DNA of 64,000 nt from Thiothrix sp. (GCA_008015155.1 SSFA01000012.1:1-64000); one strand, 5' to 3'; positions 1 to 9,084 are shown, numbered from the stretch's first letter. The notes: generated by a model not told the origin, from the sequence alone. Made by a program: numbers and translations.

Positions 1-1053
1 GGTGCAACTGGTGCTCAAGGTTCTAAGGGCGATACCGGTGCAACTGGTGCTCAAGGCTCTACTGGTGCAACTGGTGCTCAAGGCTCTACTGGTGCAACTG
101 GTGCTCAAGGCTCTACTGGTGCAACTGGTGCTCAAGGCTCTACTGGCGCAACTGGTGCTCAAGGCTCTACTGGCGCAACTGGTGCACAAGGTTCTACTGG
201 CGCAACTGGTGCACAAGGTTCTAAGGGCGATACCGGTGCAACTGGTGCTCAAGGCTCTACTGGTGCAACTGGTGCTCAAGGCTCTACTGGTGCTCAAGGC
301 TCTACCGGTGCAACTGGTGCACAAGGCTCTACTGGCGCAACTGGTGCTCAAGGCTCTACTGGCGCAACTGGTGCACAAGGTTCTACTGGCGCAACTGGTG
401 CACAAGGTTCTACTGGCGCAACTGGTGCTCAAGGTGCCCAAGGTTCTGCTGGTACCAACGGTACAAATGGTACTAATGGCCAAGGCTTCTTTGATTGGTT
501 CTCTCAAACCATTGGTGACGTACAAGGCGATGGTGATATCGATCAATTTGACGTACAAGCTTGGTTGAAAGGCGACAAAGGTGATACTGGCGCTACTGGT
601 GCTCAAGGTTCTACTGGTGCTCAAGGTTCTACTGGTGCTCAAGGTTCTACTGGTGCTCAAGGTTCTACTGGTGCTCAAGGCTCTACTGGTGCTCAAGGCT
701 CTACTGGTGCTCAAGGCTCTACTGGTGCTCAAGGCTCTACTGGTGCTCAAGGTTCTACTGGTGCTCAAGGCTCTACTGGTGCTCAAGGCTCTACTGGAGC
801 CCAGGGTTCTAAAGGTGCCCAAGGCGATAAGGGTATGACTGGTGCTCAAGGCTCTACTGGTGCTCAGGGTTCTACTGGTGCTCAAGGCTCTAAGGGTGAT
901 ACCGGTGCAACTGGAGCCCAAGGTGCCCAAGGTTCTAAAGGTGCTCAAGGCTCTACTGGTGCTCAAGGCGCTGATGGTGCTCAAGGTGCCCAAGGCGCTA
1001 CTGGAGGCATGGGTGGCGGTTGCGATTGGGGTTGGGGTTGGGGCTGGTGCTAA
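1..1053 (+). CDS. Collagen-like Gly-X-Y repeat protein (5' end outside the window)
   Basis: The reading frame beginning at base 1 is open to the TAA at 1051-1053 and encodes almost uninterrupted Gly-X-Y triplets. Bases 1-450 are built mainly from a 27-base unit (GATGAQGST) and bases 595-800 from an 18-base unit (GAQGST, about eleven copies in a row). X and Y are mostly Ala, Gln, Ser and Thr, with some Lys and Asp; there is no Pro. Between the blocks (about 460-565) lies a non-collagenous stretch with Asn-Gly-Thr triplets, an aromatic segment ([10 protein letters not shown]) and an acidic loop resembling a dockerin/EF-hand calcium site. The C-terminus is Cys, Asp, then alternating Trp-Gly, ending in Cys. 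Bacterial collagen-like proteins usually form trimeric surface fibres; that role is inferred here. The start codon and any signal peptide lie upstream. The other open frames across this repeat are shadows. Confidence 0.9.
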   Translation, partial: GATGAQGSKGDTGATGAQGSTGATGAQGSTGATGAQGSTGATGAQGSTGATGAQGSTGATGAQGSTGATGAQGSKGDTGATGAQGSTGATGAQGSTGAQGSTGATGAQGSTGATGAQGSTGATGAQGSTGATGAQGSTGATGAQGAQGSAGTNGTNGTNGQGFFDWFSQTIGDVQGDGDIDQFDVQAWLKGDKGDTGATGAQGSTGAQGSTGAQGSTGAQGSTGAQGSTGAQGSTGAQGSTGAQGSTGAQGSTGAQGSTGAQGSTGAQGSKGAQGDKGMTGAQGSTGAQGSTGAQGSKGDTGATGAQGAQGSKGAQGSTGAQGADGAQGAQGATGGMGGGCDWGWGWGWC

Positions 1054-1090
1054 TTATTAGCTAAAGCTAACCTGATCTTAATTTGATCTA

Positions 1091-1128
1091 AAGGAACCCC
1101 GCGGTGAAAATTGCGGGGTTTCTTTTTT
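1091..1128 (+). terminator. Rho-independent terminator after the collagen-like gene
   Basis: AACCCCGC at 1095-1102 pairs with GCGGGGTT at 1113-1120 around a ten-base loop. The stem extends outward through a G-T wobble and further A-T/G-C pairs, and a T-rich tract follows. It lies about 40 bases after the collagen-like stop codon, so that gene probably ends its transcript here. Confidence 0.85.
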
Positions 1129-1221
1129 AGGTTACGTTTATCTTGAAAACTGGCAATACGTTGGTGGCTAGGGCTAACTAATAAAGAAAATACGTCAAAA
1201 TTTTTAGCTAAGGTGCTATTT

Positions 1222-1707
1222 ATGCAACAGGATTTATCTGTCGTGCTCCTCCGGCATTTAAAGCCAATTTTGGCAATGCTTCGTCAAACGATTCTAACCT
1301 GTCCAGAAACTGTCTTTTCTGGCGAGAAACTATTAGTACGTGAGCATCTGTATCATTCTCTAGTGGGTATGGATATCTGGTTCAGTCAGAATCCTAGTCA
1401 TTATCCTTTTCATCGAATTGTAGATATGGAAGCTGCGCAGATGCATAAAATCGCGCCAGACTCTATCTCTAGACGTTTTCTATTATCTTATTTAGGCCAA
1501 GTTGAATATAAACTCGCTCATATGCCAATGAGTACTGAGAAGCTACTAGAAAAACGTGAAATGGAAGGAGAGGAGATTACCTATCTAGATCAATGCTTTA
1601 TACAGATGCGGCATGTACAACATCATTTGGGAGAAATTGATGAGATCATGCGTGAGCATCACTTGCCGCTACTCAAATGGCAAGGTTATGGTAAGGGTAT
1701 GCAATGA
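1222..1707 (+). CDS. DinB-like four-helix protein of unknown function
   Basis: This is a 161-residue protein without a signal peptide. It is predominantly helical, with conserved-looking histidines in REHLYHSL near the N-terminus and in RHVQHHLGEID near the C-terminus. That spacing recalls the DinB/YfiT superfamily, whose members use three histidines to hold a metal and often act as thiol-dependent transferases. Family membership is judged by eye and no substrate can be named. I chose ATG at 1222 because AGGTG at 1211-1215 sits six bases before it; the GTG at 1213 lies inside that ribosome binding site. It stands alone between a terminator and a glycosyltransferase gene, about 145 bases from the latter. 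Confidence 0.6.
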   Translation: MQQDLSVVLLRHLKPILAMLRQTILTCPETVFSGEKLLVREHLYHSLVGMDIWFSQNPSHYPFHRIVDMEAAQMHKIAPDSISRRFLLSYLGQVEYKLAHMPMSTEKLLEKREMEGEEITYLDQCFIQMRHVQHHLGEIDEIMREHHLPLLKWQGYGKGMQ

Positions 1708-1853
1708 ATAGTTTTATATTAAGACAGTCGTTTTAATAATTAAGATAACTGCCATAGGCTATCAATAAAGATTTTGATATGCTTTTTACGAAGTTTTAGT
1801 TTTTGAATATAACTGACTAATTGTTTGATTATAAAAAAGAAGAGACAGTAGTT

Positions 1854-3149
1854 ATGCGCTTTAGTATTTTTACACCTACTCACAAACCAATTTTTATTGG
1901 TGAAGCTTTTGAAAGCTTATTGGCTCAAACATTTAAAGATTGGGAATGGGTAATTGTACCTAATGGGACAGCAGTCATTCCAGAGTCTATTGCTAATCAC
2001 CCTCAGGTGCGTGTAGTGCGAGCGCCTGATGAAATTGCAGTTAAGGGGGTGGGGGCCTTAAAGCGGTTTGCCTGTGGTAATTGCCAAGGTGAATACTTTG
2101 TTGAGCTTGATCACGACGATCTGCTTACTCCAGATGCTTTGCAAGTTATTGATGCACACGCACAGGCTACTAATGCAGGCTTTTTATATTCTGATTTTAC
2201 TAATTTCAGAGCTGACCATTCATGCCAAATCTTTATTGCTAGTCATGGTTGGGAGAACTACCCTTTCAATTGGAAAGATAAGCGCTACACAGCCATGCGC
2301 GCCTTCGAAACGAATGCTAGCTCTTTACATCAAATTTTCTATGCACCCAATCACGTACGGGTTTGGTCACGTGAGGCTTATCAGCAAGCAGGTGGCCATG
2401 ATCCAGAATTACATGTGGTTGATGATCACGATTTAATTTGCCGTACTTATTTAGTCGGTGCTCACTTTGAATATATTCCTAAGTGTTTATATTTATATCG
2501 TTTATTAGAAAATGAGGATAACACCTACCTACGTTTTAATGCAGACATCCAACGGATGCAGCAAGAGGTTTCTAATAAATATGTTTATCGGATGATTGCT
2601 GAATGGTGTCGGCGTAATAATTTGCAAATGTTAGATTTGGGTGGCGCACATAACTCACCTCCAGGTTTTATGAGTGTTGATTTAGTCGACGCAGATGTGA
2701 ATTGTGATATTCGGAAAGGATTGCCATTCCCTGATAATTCTATTGGTTGCATCCGGGCTTATGATTTCTTAGAGCATATTCCGCATTGCCCTGATTCGAG
2801 TTGTGACCACGGTGCTTCGGGTGGACTGTTGTGTACGGTGGGTTTAATGAATGAAATCTATCGGGTGTTAGTGCCTGGCGGTTGGTTGGTATCCCGGACA
2901 CCTTCGACAGATGGGCGTGGCGCTTTCCAAGACCCAACACATATTTCCTTCTGGAATCAGAATTCGTTCTGGTATTACACCAATCGCGAGCAAGCGACGT
3001 ATGTGCGCGGGATTAACTGCCGTTTCCAAGATGCCCGTTTATGGCAAGGTTTCCCCACGGATTGGCATAAAGAAAACAATATTCTTTATGTTTACGCAGA
3101 TTTAGTCGCTTTGAAAGGTCAACGTCAACCTGGCTTAGTTAAAATTTAA
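1854..3149 (+). CDS. Family 2 glycosyltransferase fused to a SAM-dependent methyltransferase
   Basis: The first 240 or so residues of this 431-residue protein have a GT-A fold signature: it opens with FSIFTPTHKPIF, and the nucleotide-sugar/metal motif appears as ELDHDDLLTPDAL around residue 85, with a later VVDDHDLICR acceptor-side motif. From about residue 262 a methyltransferase domain follows, with MLDLGGAHNSPPGFMSVDL, then FLEHIPH and RVLVPGGWLV, which match class I SAM-binding motifs. Such fusions probably add and methylate a sugar on a surface polymer or protein; the acceptor is unknown. I prefer ATG 1854 over TTG 1821 because the domain begins right after it. Nearby genes for a collagen-like protein and an oxygenase suggest a possible shared target. 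Confidence 0.82.
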   Translation: MRFSIFTPTHKPIFIGEAFESLLAQTFKDWEWVIVPNGTAVIPESIANHPQVRVVRAPDEIAVKGVGALKRFACGNCQGEYFVELDHDDLLTPDALQVIDAHAQATNAGFLYSDFTNFRADHSCQIFIASHGWENYPFNWKDKRYTAMRAFETNASSLHQIFYAPNHVRVWSREAYQQAGGHDPELHVVDDHDLICRTYLVGAHFEYIPKCLYLYRLLENEDNTYLRFNADIQRMQQEVSNKYVYRMIAEWCRRNNLQMLDLGGAHNSPPGFMSVDLVDADVNCDIRKGLPFPDNSIGCIRAYDFLEHIPHCPDSSCDHGASGGLLCTVGLMNEIYRVLVPGGWLVSRTPSTDGRGAFQDPTHISFWNQNSFWYYTNREQATYVRGINCRFQDARLWQGFPTDWHKENNILYVYADLVALKGQRQPGLVKI

Positions 3150-3166
3150 CTAGACTGGAAACAATA

Positions 3167-3196
3167 AGAAAAGGCGCGAATTTTGCGCCTTTTTTA
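3167..3196. terminator. Bidirectional terminator between convergent genes
   Basis: AAAAGGCGC at 3169-3177 and GCGCCTTTT at 3185-3193 form a perfect stem with a seven-base loop, flanked by A-runs and T-runs on the appropriate sides for both strands. It lies between the glycosyltransferase gene and the convergent oxygenase-like gene, so it can serve both. Confidence 0.85.
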
Positions 3197-3215
3197 TTAA
3201 TTGCTGTGCAGCTTA

Positions 3216-4214
3216 TTAAGCGACATCAAAGAAAAACATATGGAAGAGACGGCTATTTTGCATGCTATTTCCAAAATAGGCTGAGGCAGCATGAACACGT
3301 TTCGCATCGAAAATTACTAAACGATTATAGACATTACCGACAGTATCGACTAAATCCCAACGCGTCTTGTCATAGAAGTTTCCTGCAAACATTTCTTCAA
3401 AGAGCTCATCAGCCGATTTAGCATGTTTTTTGCAGTCGGCAGGGGTTGGATAAGCCATTAAGCCGTTGAATTTACTTCTATAAAAGCTAGTGCCACACTC
3501 CGGTGGAGCATCTGGTGTTAGAAACACCACAGCTGCATAGCTTTGGTTGTCTGTGTGATAAACCAAGGGTTCTTCAGCTGTGCAATATTGGAAAACTCCA
3601 TTATAAATATGCTCTTCCCAAACGCTAATCTTTCTACCTAAGAGCTTTTCGAAGGATTCTTTAGTGCCTTCGAAAATAGTTTTTACTTCAGTACGTGAGC
3701 CTTTGTGGTATTTCACATTGGGATTGAAATCCAAGCTCATCGCGTATTCGCGTACCGCTTCAGGATCGCTATAAAAATTATCTACGACCACCAGGGCTGG
3801 TGCTTTTGGGTTAAGGCTAATAGAGGGGTGAGCAGTTTTAGCAACTGGGGCTGGAGCTTCAGTGAGTGCTGTCACTGGTGAGCTATGTTTGATCTCAGTA
3901 AATACTTTGTAAGCAGACTCGCCTTGGAACTTGACACTAAAAGTAATGGTATCAAAGGGTTGATCCGGTGTCAGGATAAACTTAAATCCGGTTTGCATAT
4001 CTTCAGGGAGCTTATAGAAATTGTTAACATCTTGGCGTGTATCGAGATTAGAAAGCTCGCTACTATAATTTTCTGAGGTATCCACCCGAATAGACTCAAT
4101 CTTGCGACCTGTACTGAAAACCCAGCCTGCTAGAAAATAAGTACGGTCATAGCCATCTAAATGATCAAGATGAAATTTAATATCTTCTAATAATGTTTCA
4201 TGCATAGTGTTCAA
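3216..4214 (-). CDS. 2OG-Fe(II) oxygenase-like protein (DUF6445 type)
   Basis: This 332-residue protein has an N-terminal region of about 120 residues with no recognised family. From residue 135 it has a C-terminal domain opening ALVVVDNFYSDPEAVREYA, which resembles DUF6445. The likely iron ligands are His and Asp in LVYHTDNQSYA and a distal His in RVHAASAYFGN, with Arg and His residues in NSRLFHMFFF near the C-terminus that could hold 2-oxoglutarate. This layout is typical of Fe(II)/2OG dioxygenases that hydroxylate peptides or small molecules; the substrate is not evident. It is convergent with the glycosyltransferase-methyltransferase gene and shares its terminator. Given the collagen-like gene nearby, hydroxylation of that protein is conceivable but unproven. 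Confidence 0.72.
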   Translation of the reverse strand: MNTMHETLLEDIKFHLDHLDGYDRTYFLAGWVFSTGRKIESIRVDTSENYSSELSNLDTRQDVNNFYKLPEDMQTGFKFILTPDQPFDTITFSVKFQGESAYKVFTEIKHSSPVTALTEAPAPVAKTAHPSISLNPKAPALVVVDNFYSDPEAVREYAMSLDFNPNVKYHKGSRTEVKTIFEGTKESFEKLLGRKISVWEEHIYNGVFQYCTAEEPLVYHTDNQSYAAVVFLTPDAPPECGTSFYRSKFNGLMAYPTPADCKKHAKSADELFEEMFAGNFYDKTRWDLVDTVGNVYNRLVIFDAKRVHAASAYFGNSMQNSRLFHMFFFDVA

Positions 4215-4334
4215 CCCGTCATTTTTGTAAATAGAATAATTCAGTTTCTAAATTATTAACTGGGCTACAAAAGAGGGTAAAGCAGTCAACGATAAACTGC
4301 TGGAGCTGACTGATAGGTAGTGGATAACGGGGAA

Positions 4335-4874
4335 TTAATTAGTTTTATTCTCTGAATTAATCAGACGCGGAGCAGTCTCAGTCTTTTTAGCCAGCTGAAT
4401 CACGTGTTTAGCGCGTTCTTGTCTAAGGCGTAATAAATAACCGCCTAAGGTTCCACCTGCTGTCCCGAGCAATAAGACACCAATAGTCACGAACTGCGTT
4501 AAGAGCAGAAAACCGCCCAAGCTTGCCGCTCCAGCAACCGCTAAACCAACTTTGAAATTAGCTTGAGCAGTCGTGCGCTTGATTTCTTGCTGAACTTGTT
4601 TGTGAGCCTCTTTGGTGACTTGATGCTTAGCGCGTTCTGCATTGACTTTGATTTTCTCCCGCTCGCGGGCATGGCTTTCTTGCAGACGCATTAGTTCATC
4701 TTTGCGCTGCTGATTAGACATCGCACTAAACCATAAAGCCATTAAACTAGCTACAATAGCTAAAGGTATGCCTAGGCGTAGCCAACCCCAGCCAATCAGT
4801 GGTTCCGGTGCGAGTAGCATTAAACTCACGGTAATGATCTCTAATAAAATTAGGCCGGGAAGAAACTTTAGCAT
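4335..4874 (-). CDS. Membrane protein with a central charged coiled coil
   Basis: This 179-residue protein has two hydrophobic segments at the N-terminus (about residues 3-22 and 30-50). A highly charged helical stretch rich in Gln, Lys and Glu follows (about 53-108), then further hydrophobic, glycine-rich segments (about 109-155) and a basic tail. The arrangement suggests an inner-membrane protein with a cytoplasmic or periplasmic coiled coil. I do not recognise a family. It is divergent from dnaE and tandem with, but 120 bases from, the oxygenase-like gene, so operon membership is unclear. Confidence 0.6.
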   Translation of the reverse strand: MLKFLPGLILLEIITVSLMLLAPEPLIGWGWLRLGIPLAIVASLMALWFSAMSNQQRKDELMRLQESHAREREKIKVNAERAKHQVTKEAHKQVQQEIKRTTAQANFKVGLAVAGAASLGGFLLLTQFVTIGVLLLGTAGGTLGGYLLRLRQERAKHVIQLAKKTETAPRLINSENKTN

Positions 4875-4989
4875 GGAATAGACTCATTCTGATCAGCAGG
4901 AAGATAGGGTATCATTCGCGCTAAGCTTGGCAAAGTGATGTCCTGACCAAGACCGTTCAACCTTTTATAGCCACAGCAAACTTCAGATA

Positions 4990-7900
4990 ATGACTCAATT
5001 TGTCCACCTACGTTTACATACTGAATATTCATTGATTGATAGCACCATTCGCATCAAGCCTTTGATGAAGGCTGTTGAAAAAGCGGATATGGCTGCGGTG
5101 GCAATCACGGATCAAAATAATTTCTTTGGTTTGGTCAAGTTTTATAAAGCAGCGATGGGCGCAGGCGTCAAGCCTATTTTCGGGGTGGATTTGCTGCTAG
5201 CCAGTGAACAGTCTGAGCAGGTTTTTCATATTATTTTGCTTTGCCAAAATAATACAGGTTATCGAAATTTAACCCGGCTGATTTCTAGAGCTTGGCAACA
5301 GGGTCAAGTACTCGGCGTGCCACGAGTACAACGCGCTTGGGTGAAAGAATTAAGCGAAGGCGTCATTATGCTTTCAGGTGGGCGCGAGGGCGATGTAGGA
5401 CAAGCCCTGTTAATGGGTAATAAGGACTTAGCCGAGAAGCGTCTACAAGAATGGCAAGCCATCTTTCCTGATCGCTATTATTTAGAACTCCAGCGTACCG
5501 GACGAGAGGGTGAGGAAGACTATATTCATGCTGCGGTGGATTTAGCGCTTAAGTATCAGCTACCGGTAGTTGCAACTAATGATGTGCGCTTTATAGCCAG
5601 CAGTGATTTTGATGTACATGAAGCGCGTGTCTGCATCAATAGTGGACATGTACTGGCTGATCCTAAGCGCCCCAAACCGTATAGCCAGCAACAGTATCTA
5701 CGCTCGCCTGCAGAAATGGTGGAGCTGTTTGCGGATATTCCATCTGCGCTGGCTAATACGGTGGAAATCGCTAAACGCTGCAATGTCTCTCTCACTTTGG
5801 GTAAAAACTATCTACCCCAATTTCCCATTCCTGCAGGCATGACCACAGAAGAATACTTCTGCAAAGCTGGCGAGGAGGGTTTAGAAGAGCGCTTAGATTT
5901 TCTGTTTGGGGAACAATGCCCACGGGGCACGCCTGAGTTTGCAGAAAAGCGCAAACCCTATGATGAGCGGCTGAAGATTGAGCTGGACGTGATCAATAAA
6001 ATGGGTTTCCCCGGCTACTTCCTGATCGTAGCCGACTTCATTCAATGGGCTAAAGACAACAATATTCCGGTAGGGCCAGGACGGGGGTCTGGTGCAGGAT
6101 CGCTAGTCGCTTATGCTTTAAAAATCACTGATTTGGATCCACTGGCTTATGACTTACTGTTCGAACGTTTCCTGAATCCAGAGCGGGTTTCGATGCCGGA
6201 CTTTGATATCGATTTCTGTATGGATAATCGGGATAAGGTCATTGATTATGTGGCGCAAGCTTATGGACGCAATCAAGTCTCTCAAATTGTGACCTTCGGT
6301 TCGATGGCGGCCAAAGCGGTGGTAAGGGATGTAGGGCGGGTCCTTAGCCATCCTTATGGCTTTGTGGATCGGGTGGCTAAATTAATTCCTTTCGTGTTGG
6401 GCATTACCCTAGAGGATGCGCTGGGCCGTTCTGCTAAATCGAAGGAGGATGCAGAGCGTGTTTCCCCAGAATTAATCGAGCTTTACGAAAAAGATGAAGA
6501 AGTGAAAGCGCTAATGGATATGGCGCTGTCGCTAGAAGGCTTAACGCGTAATACAGGCAAACATGCGGGCGGTGTATTGATTTCACCCTCGGATTTAACC
6601 GATTTCACGCCAATTTTATGTGATGAAACGGGCAAGGGAGTAGTTTCACAATATGATAAGGATGATGTTGAAGCCGTCGGTCTCGTTAAATTCGACTTCT
6701 TAGGCCTACGCAATCTCACCATTATTCAATGGGCGCTAGAGACTATTAATCGCCAACGTGCGGCCAAAAATTTAGCCTTAATCGATATCAATCGGATTCC
6801 ATTAGATGATCAAGCTTCTTTTGATTTATTAAAAGCGCAAAAGACGACTGCGGTCTTTCAGCTGGAATCGCGCGGGATGAAGGATCTGATTCGTCGCTTA
6901 CAGCCGGATGTTTTTGAAGATGTGGTTGCGCTGGTAGCACTGTTCCGCCCGGGGCCTTTACAGTCAGGGATGGTCGATGACTTTATCAATCGGAAGAAAG
7001 GGATTGCTAAAGTTGAATATCCTCATCCAAGCCTTGAGCAAATCCTGAAGCCAACTTATGGAGTTATCGTCTACCAAGAACAGGTTATGCAAATTGCACA
7101 GGTGCTAGCGAATTATACGCTAGGTGGTGCTGATATGCTGCGCCGGGCGATGGGGAAGAAAAAACCTGAAGAAATGGCTAAGCAACGCTCTATTTTTATG
7201 GAGGGGGCACGCGCTAATCAAATCGATGAGAATCAAGCCGGTTTCATCTTTGATTTGATGGAGAAGTTTGCTGAGTATGGCTTCAATAAATCGCATTCTG
7301 CCGCTTATGCCTTAGTCGCTTTCCAAACCGCTTGGCTAAAAGCCCATTATCCAGCAGCCTTCATGGCTGCAGTCTTATCAGCAGATATGGACAATACGGA
7401 TAAGGTCGTCATGTTGCTCGATGATTGTAGGCAGCTAGGGGTAAAAATTCTGCCACCTGATTTGAATGCTTCTGAATATCATTTCACGGTCGATCATAAA
7501 AACAACATTATTTATGGGCTAGGGGCTGTCAAAGGTGCCGGTGAGGCAGCGATTTCAGTGATTATGGAGGAGCGTGCAGCTAAAGGACCTTATAAGTCAC
7601 TACTCGATTTTTGTCAGCGTATTTATTCGCATAAGGTGACACGCCGTGTTTTGGAAACCTTGATTAAAGCAGGTGTCTTGGATTCTTTGCCCGGTTCGCG
7701 GCGTGCCAAGATTGAGTTTCTGCCTGAGGCTTTGAAGCGTGCTGAGCAATATCATCGTGATCAAGGCGTAGGTCAGGTTGATTTATTTGGCGGTGCGATG
7801 ATCAGCCATAAGTCTGAAACTGCTATGCCAGACTTGGCAGAATGGCCGGAAAAAGAACGCTTACGTCTGGAAAAGGAAACGCTCGGCCTCTATTTGACGG

Positions 7901-8511
7901 GTCATCCGCTTGATGAATATGAGCAAGAACTGAAAGCTGTTAGCAAAATGAGCCTGCGCGATATTATCGAGTATGATGGCAACGGCGCTCAACGTTACGC
8001 GAAAGAACCTGTTTTATTCGGAGCCTTAGTGGCTAATATTCGTGTGCAAACCTCTGATCGTGGAAAACGCTATTTTGTTAAACTAGAGGATCGCACAGTC
8101 TCTGAGTACGAGATTTTATTATTTGCAGACACGTTTACTCAATTTGGACATCTTTTAGAAAAAGAAGCGATTGTCGCTATAGAAGGTACCGTTAGTGTAG
8201 ATCAACGTACCGGTTCATCACGCTTAAGAATAGAATCCATTTATGATTTGCAAACTCTACGTGAGAGTTTTTTGCGACGTCTGAAATTGCGTGTAGATGC
8301 TCAAGAAGTGACTTCAGGGTTTATGGATGAATTGCAAACTTGGCTTGTGGAGGCTACAGAGCCACGTTATCCAATTATGTTAGATTATTGTAACCAGAGT
8401 GCACGCGCTGAGTTGCGGCTTGATGATAAGTTTTATATACCGTTAAACGATCATAACTTACGGAGTTTACGCCAGCGACTAGGGCAGGATGCAGTACAAT
8501 TAATTTTTTAA
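4990..8511 (+). CDS. dnaE: DNA polymerase III subunit alpha
   Basis: The 1173-residue product is the replicative polymerase, which extends both strands within the Pol III holoenzyme. The N-terminal PHP domain begins FVHLRLHTEYSLIDS. The polymerase active-site aspartates lie in MPDFDIDFCMDNRD at about residues 401-414, close to their position in E. coli DnaE. Other matches are GPGRGSGAGSL and GFNKSHSAAYALVAFQTA. A beta-clamp binding peptide, QVDLFGG, occurs near residue 929, where the E. coli enzyme carries its clamp motif. Length matches the family. It is followed after 12 bases by a pgsA-like gene and so may be cotranscribed with it. Confidence 0.98.
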   Translation: MTQFVHLRLHTEYSLIDSTIRIKPLMKAVEKADMAAVAITDQNNFFGLVKFYKAAMGAGVKPIFGVDLLLASEQSEQVFHIILLCQNNTGYRNLTRLISRAWQQGQVLGVPRVQRAWVKELSEGVIMLSGGREGDVGQALLMGNKDLAEKRLQEWQAIFPDRYYLELQRTGREGEEDYIHAAVDLALKYQLPVVATNDVRFIASSDFDVHEARVCINSGHVLADPKRPKPYSQQQYLRSPAEMVELFADIPSALANTVEIAKRCNVSLTLGKNYLPQFPIPAGMTTEEYFCKAGEEGLEERLDFLFGEQCPRGTPEFAEKRKPYDERLKIELDVINKMGFPGYFLIVADFIQWAKDNNIPVGPGRGSGAGSLVAYALKITDLDPLAYDLLFERFLNPERVSMPDFDIDFCMDNRDKVIDYVAQAYGRNQVSQIVTFGSMAAKAVVRDVGRVLSHPYGFVDRVAKLIPFVLGITLEDALGRSAKSKEDAERVSPELIELYEKDEEVKALMDMALSLEGLTRNTGKHAGGVLISPSDLTDFTPILCDETGKGVVSQYDKDDVEAVGLVKFDFLGLRNLTIIQWALETINRQRAAKNLALIDINRIPLDDQASFDLLKAQKTTAVFQLESRGMKDLIRRLQPDVFEDVVALVALFRPGPLQSGMVDDFINRKKGIAKVEYPHPSLEQILKPTYGVIVYQEQVMQIAQVLANYTLGGADMLRRAMGKKKPEEMAKQRSIFMEGARANQIDENQAGFIFDLMEKFAEYGFNKSHSAAYALVAFQTAWLKAHYPAAFMAAVLSADMDNTDKVVMLLDDCRQLGVKILPPDLNASEYHFTVDHKNNIIYGLGAVKGAGEAAISVIMEERAAKGPYKSLLDFCQRIYSHKVTRRVLETLIKAGVLDSLPGSRRAKIEFLPEALKRAEQYHRDQGVGQVDLFGGAMISHKSETAMPDLAEWPEKERLRLEKETLGLYLTGHPLDEYEQELKAVSKMSLRDIIEYDGNGAQRYAKEPVLFGALVANIRVQTSDRGKRYFVKLEDRTVSEYEILLFADTFTQFGHLLEKEAIVAIEGTVSVDQRTGSSRLRIESIYDLQTLRESFLRRLKLRVDAQEVTSGFMDELQTWLVEATEPRYPIMLDYCNQSARAELRLDDKFYIPLNDHNLRSLRQRLGQDAVQLIF

Positions 8512-8523
8512 TCTTAGGTTATT

Positions 8524-9081
8524 ATGTCTGCACTTAAGTACATTCCTAATCTGATTACCCTAGCGCGTATCGCTTCAGTCGTACCTGTTGCTTGGTTCCT
8601 CTGGATAGGTGCGTATCAGTCTGCTTTAGTCCTCCTCATTTTAGCTGGTTTAAGTGACGGCTTAGATGGTTATTTAGCACGACGCTATCAATGGTTTACT
8701 CCATTAGGTGCTTTACTTGATCCGCTAGCGGATAAGCTTTTTATCGTCACTATTATGTTGGTATTTGGCTTCAAAGGGTTTTTACCTTGGTGGATTGTTT
8801 GGCTGATTTTTGGGCGTGATGTACTGATAGTGACTGGAGCTATGGTCTACCGCTGGGTCACGGGTGCTTTGGAGATGAAACCCTTATTCATTAGTAAAGT
8901 GAATACAGCCTTACAACTTATTCTCTTAGCAGCCACTTTATTACATGTAGGTTTCTATACTTTGCCACAATCGGTCATGGATAATTTAGAATGGCTAGTA
9001 GCAGCGAGCACAATCATTAGTGGAGCTGCCTATGTGTTTTTCTGGAGTTATTATGCTTTCACGAACAGACGGCGAGCGTAA
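8524..9081 (+). CDS. CDP-alcohol phosphatidyltransferase (PgsA-like)
   Basis: This 185-residue integral membrane enzyme carries the family signature DGLDGYLARR followed by GALLDPLADK, which supplies the DG-AR-G-D-D metal and CDP-binding residues. Several hydrophobic helices surround it. By length and sequence it most resembles CDP-diacylglycerol-glycerol-3-phosphate phosphatidyltransferase, the committed step to phosphatidylglycerol, but a related alcohol acceptor cannot be excluded. It lies in a tight run with dnaE upstream and the AI-2E family transporter four bases downstream. Confidence 0.85.
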   Translation: MSALKYIPNLITLARIASVVPVAWFLWIGAYQSALVLLILAGLSDGLDGYLARRYQWFTPLGALLDPLADKLFIVTIMLVFGFKGFLPWWIVWLIFGRDVLIVTGAMVYRWVTGALEMKPLFISKVNTALQLILLAATLLHVGFYTLPQSVMDNLEWLVAASTIISGAAYVFFWSYYAFTNRRRA

Positions 9082-9084
9082 CTA

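Noticed and set aside
2..568. Long Leu/Val/Gln repeat reading frame overlapping the collagen-like gene (also 581-838 and 842-1060)
   Set aside because: It is the second frame of the same 27/18-base repeat, kept open by repeat composition. The Gly-X-Y frame runs through the interruption and on to a natural stop and terminator.
1..850. Possible CRISPR array because of the tandem repeats
   Set aside because: The repeats are direct, contiguous and coding, with no unique spacers.
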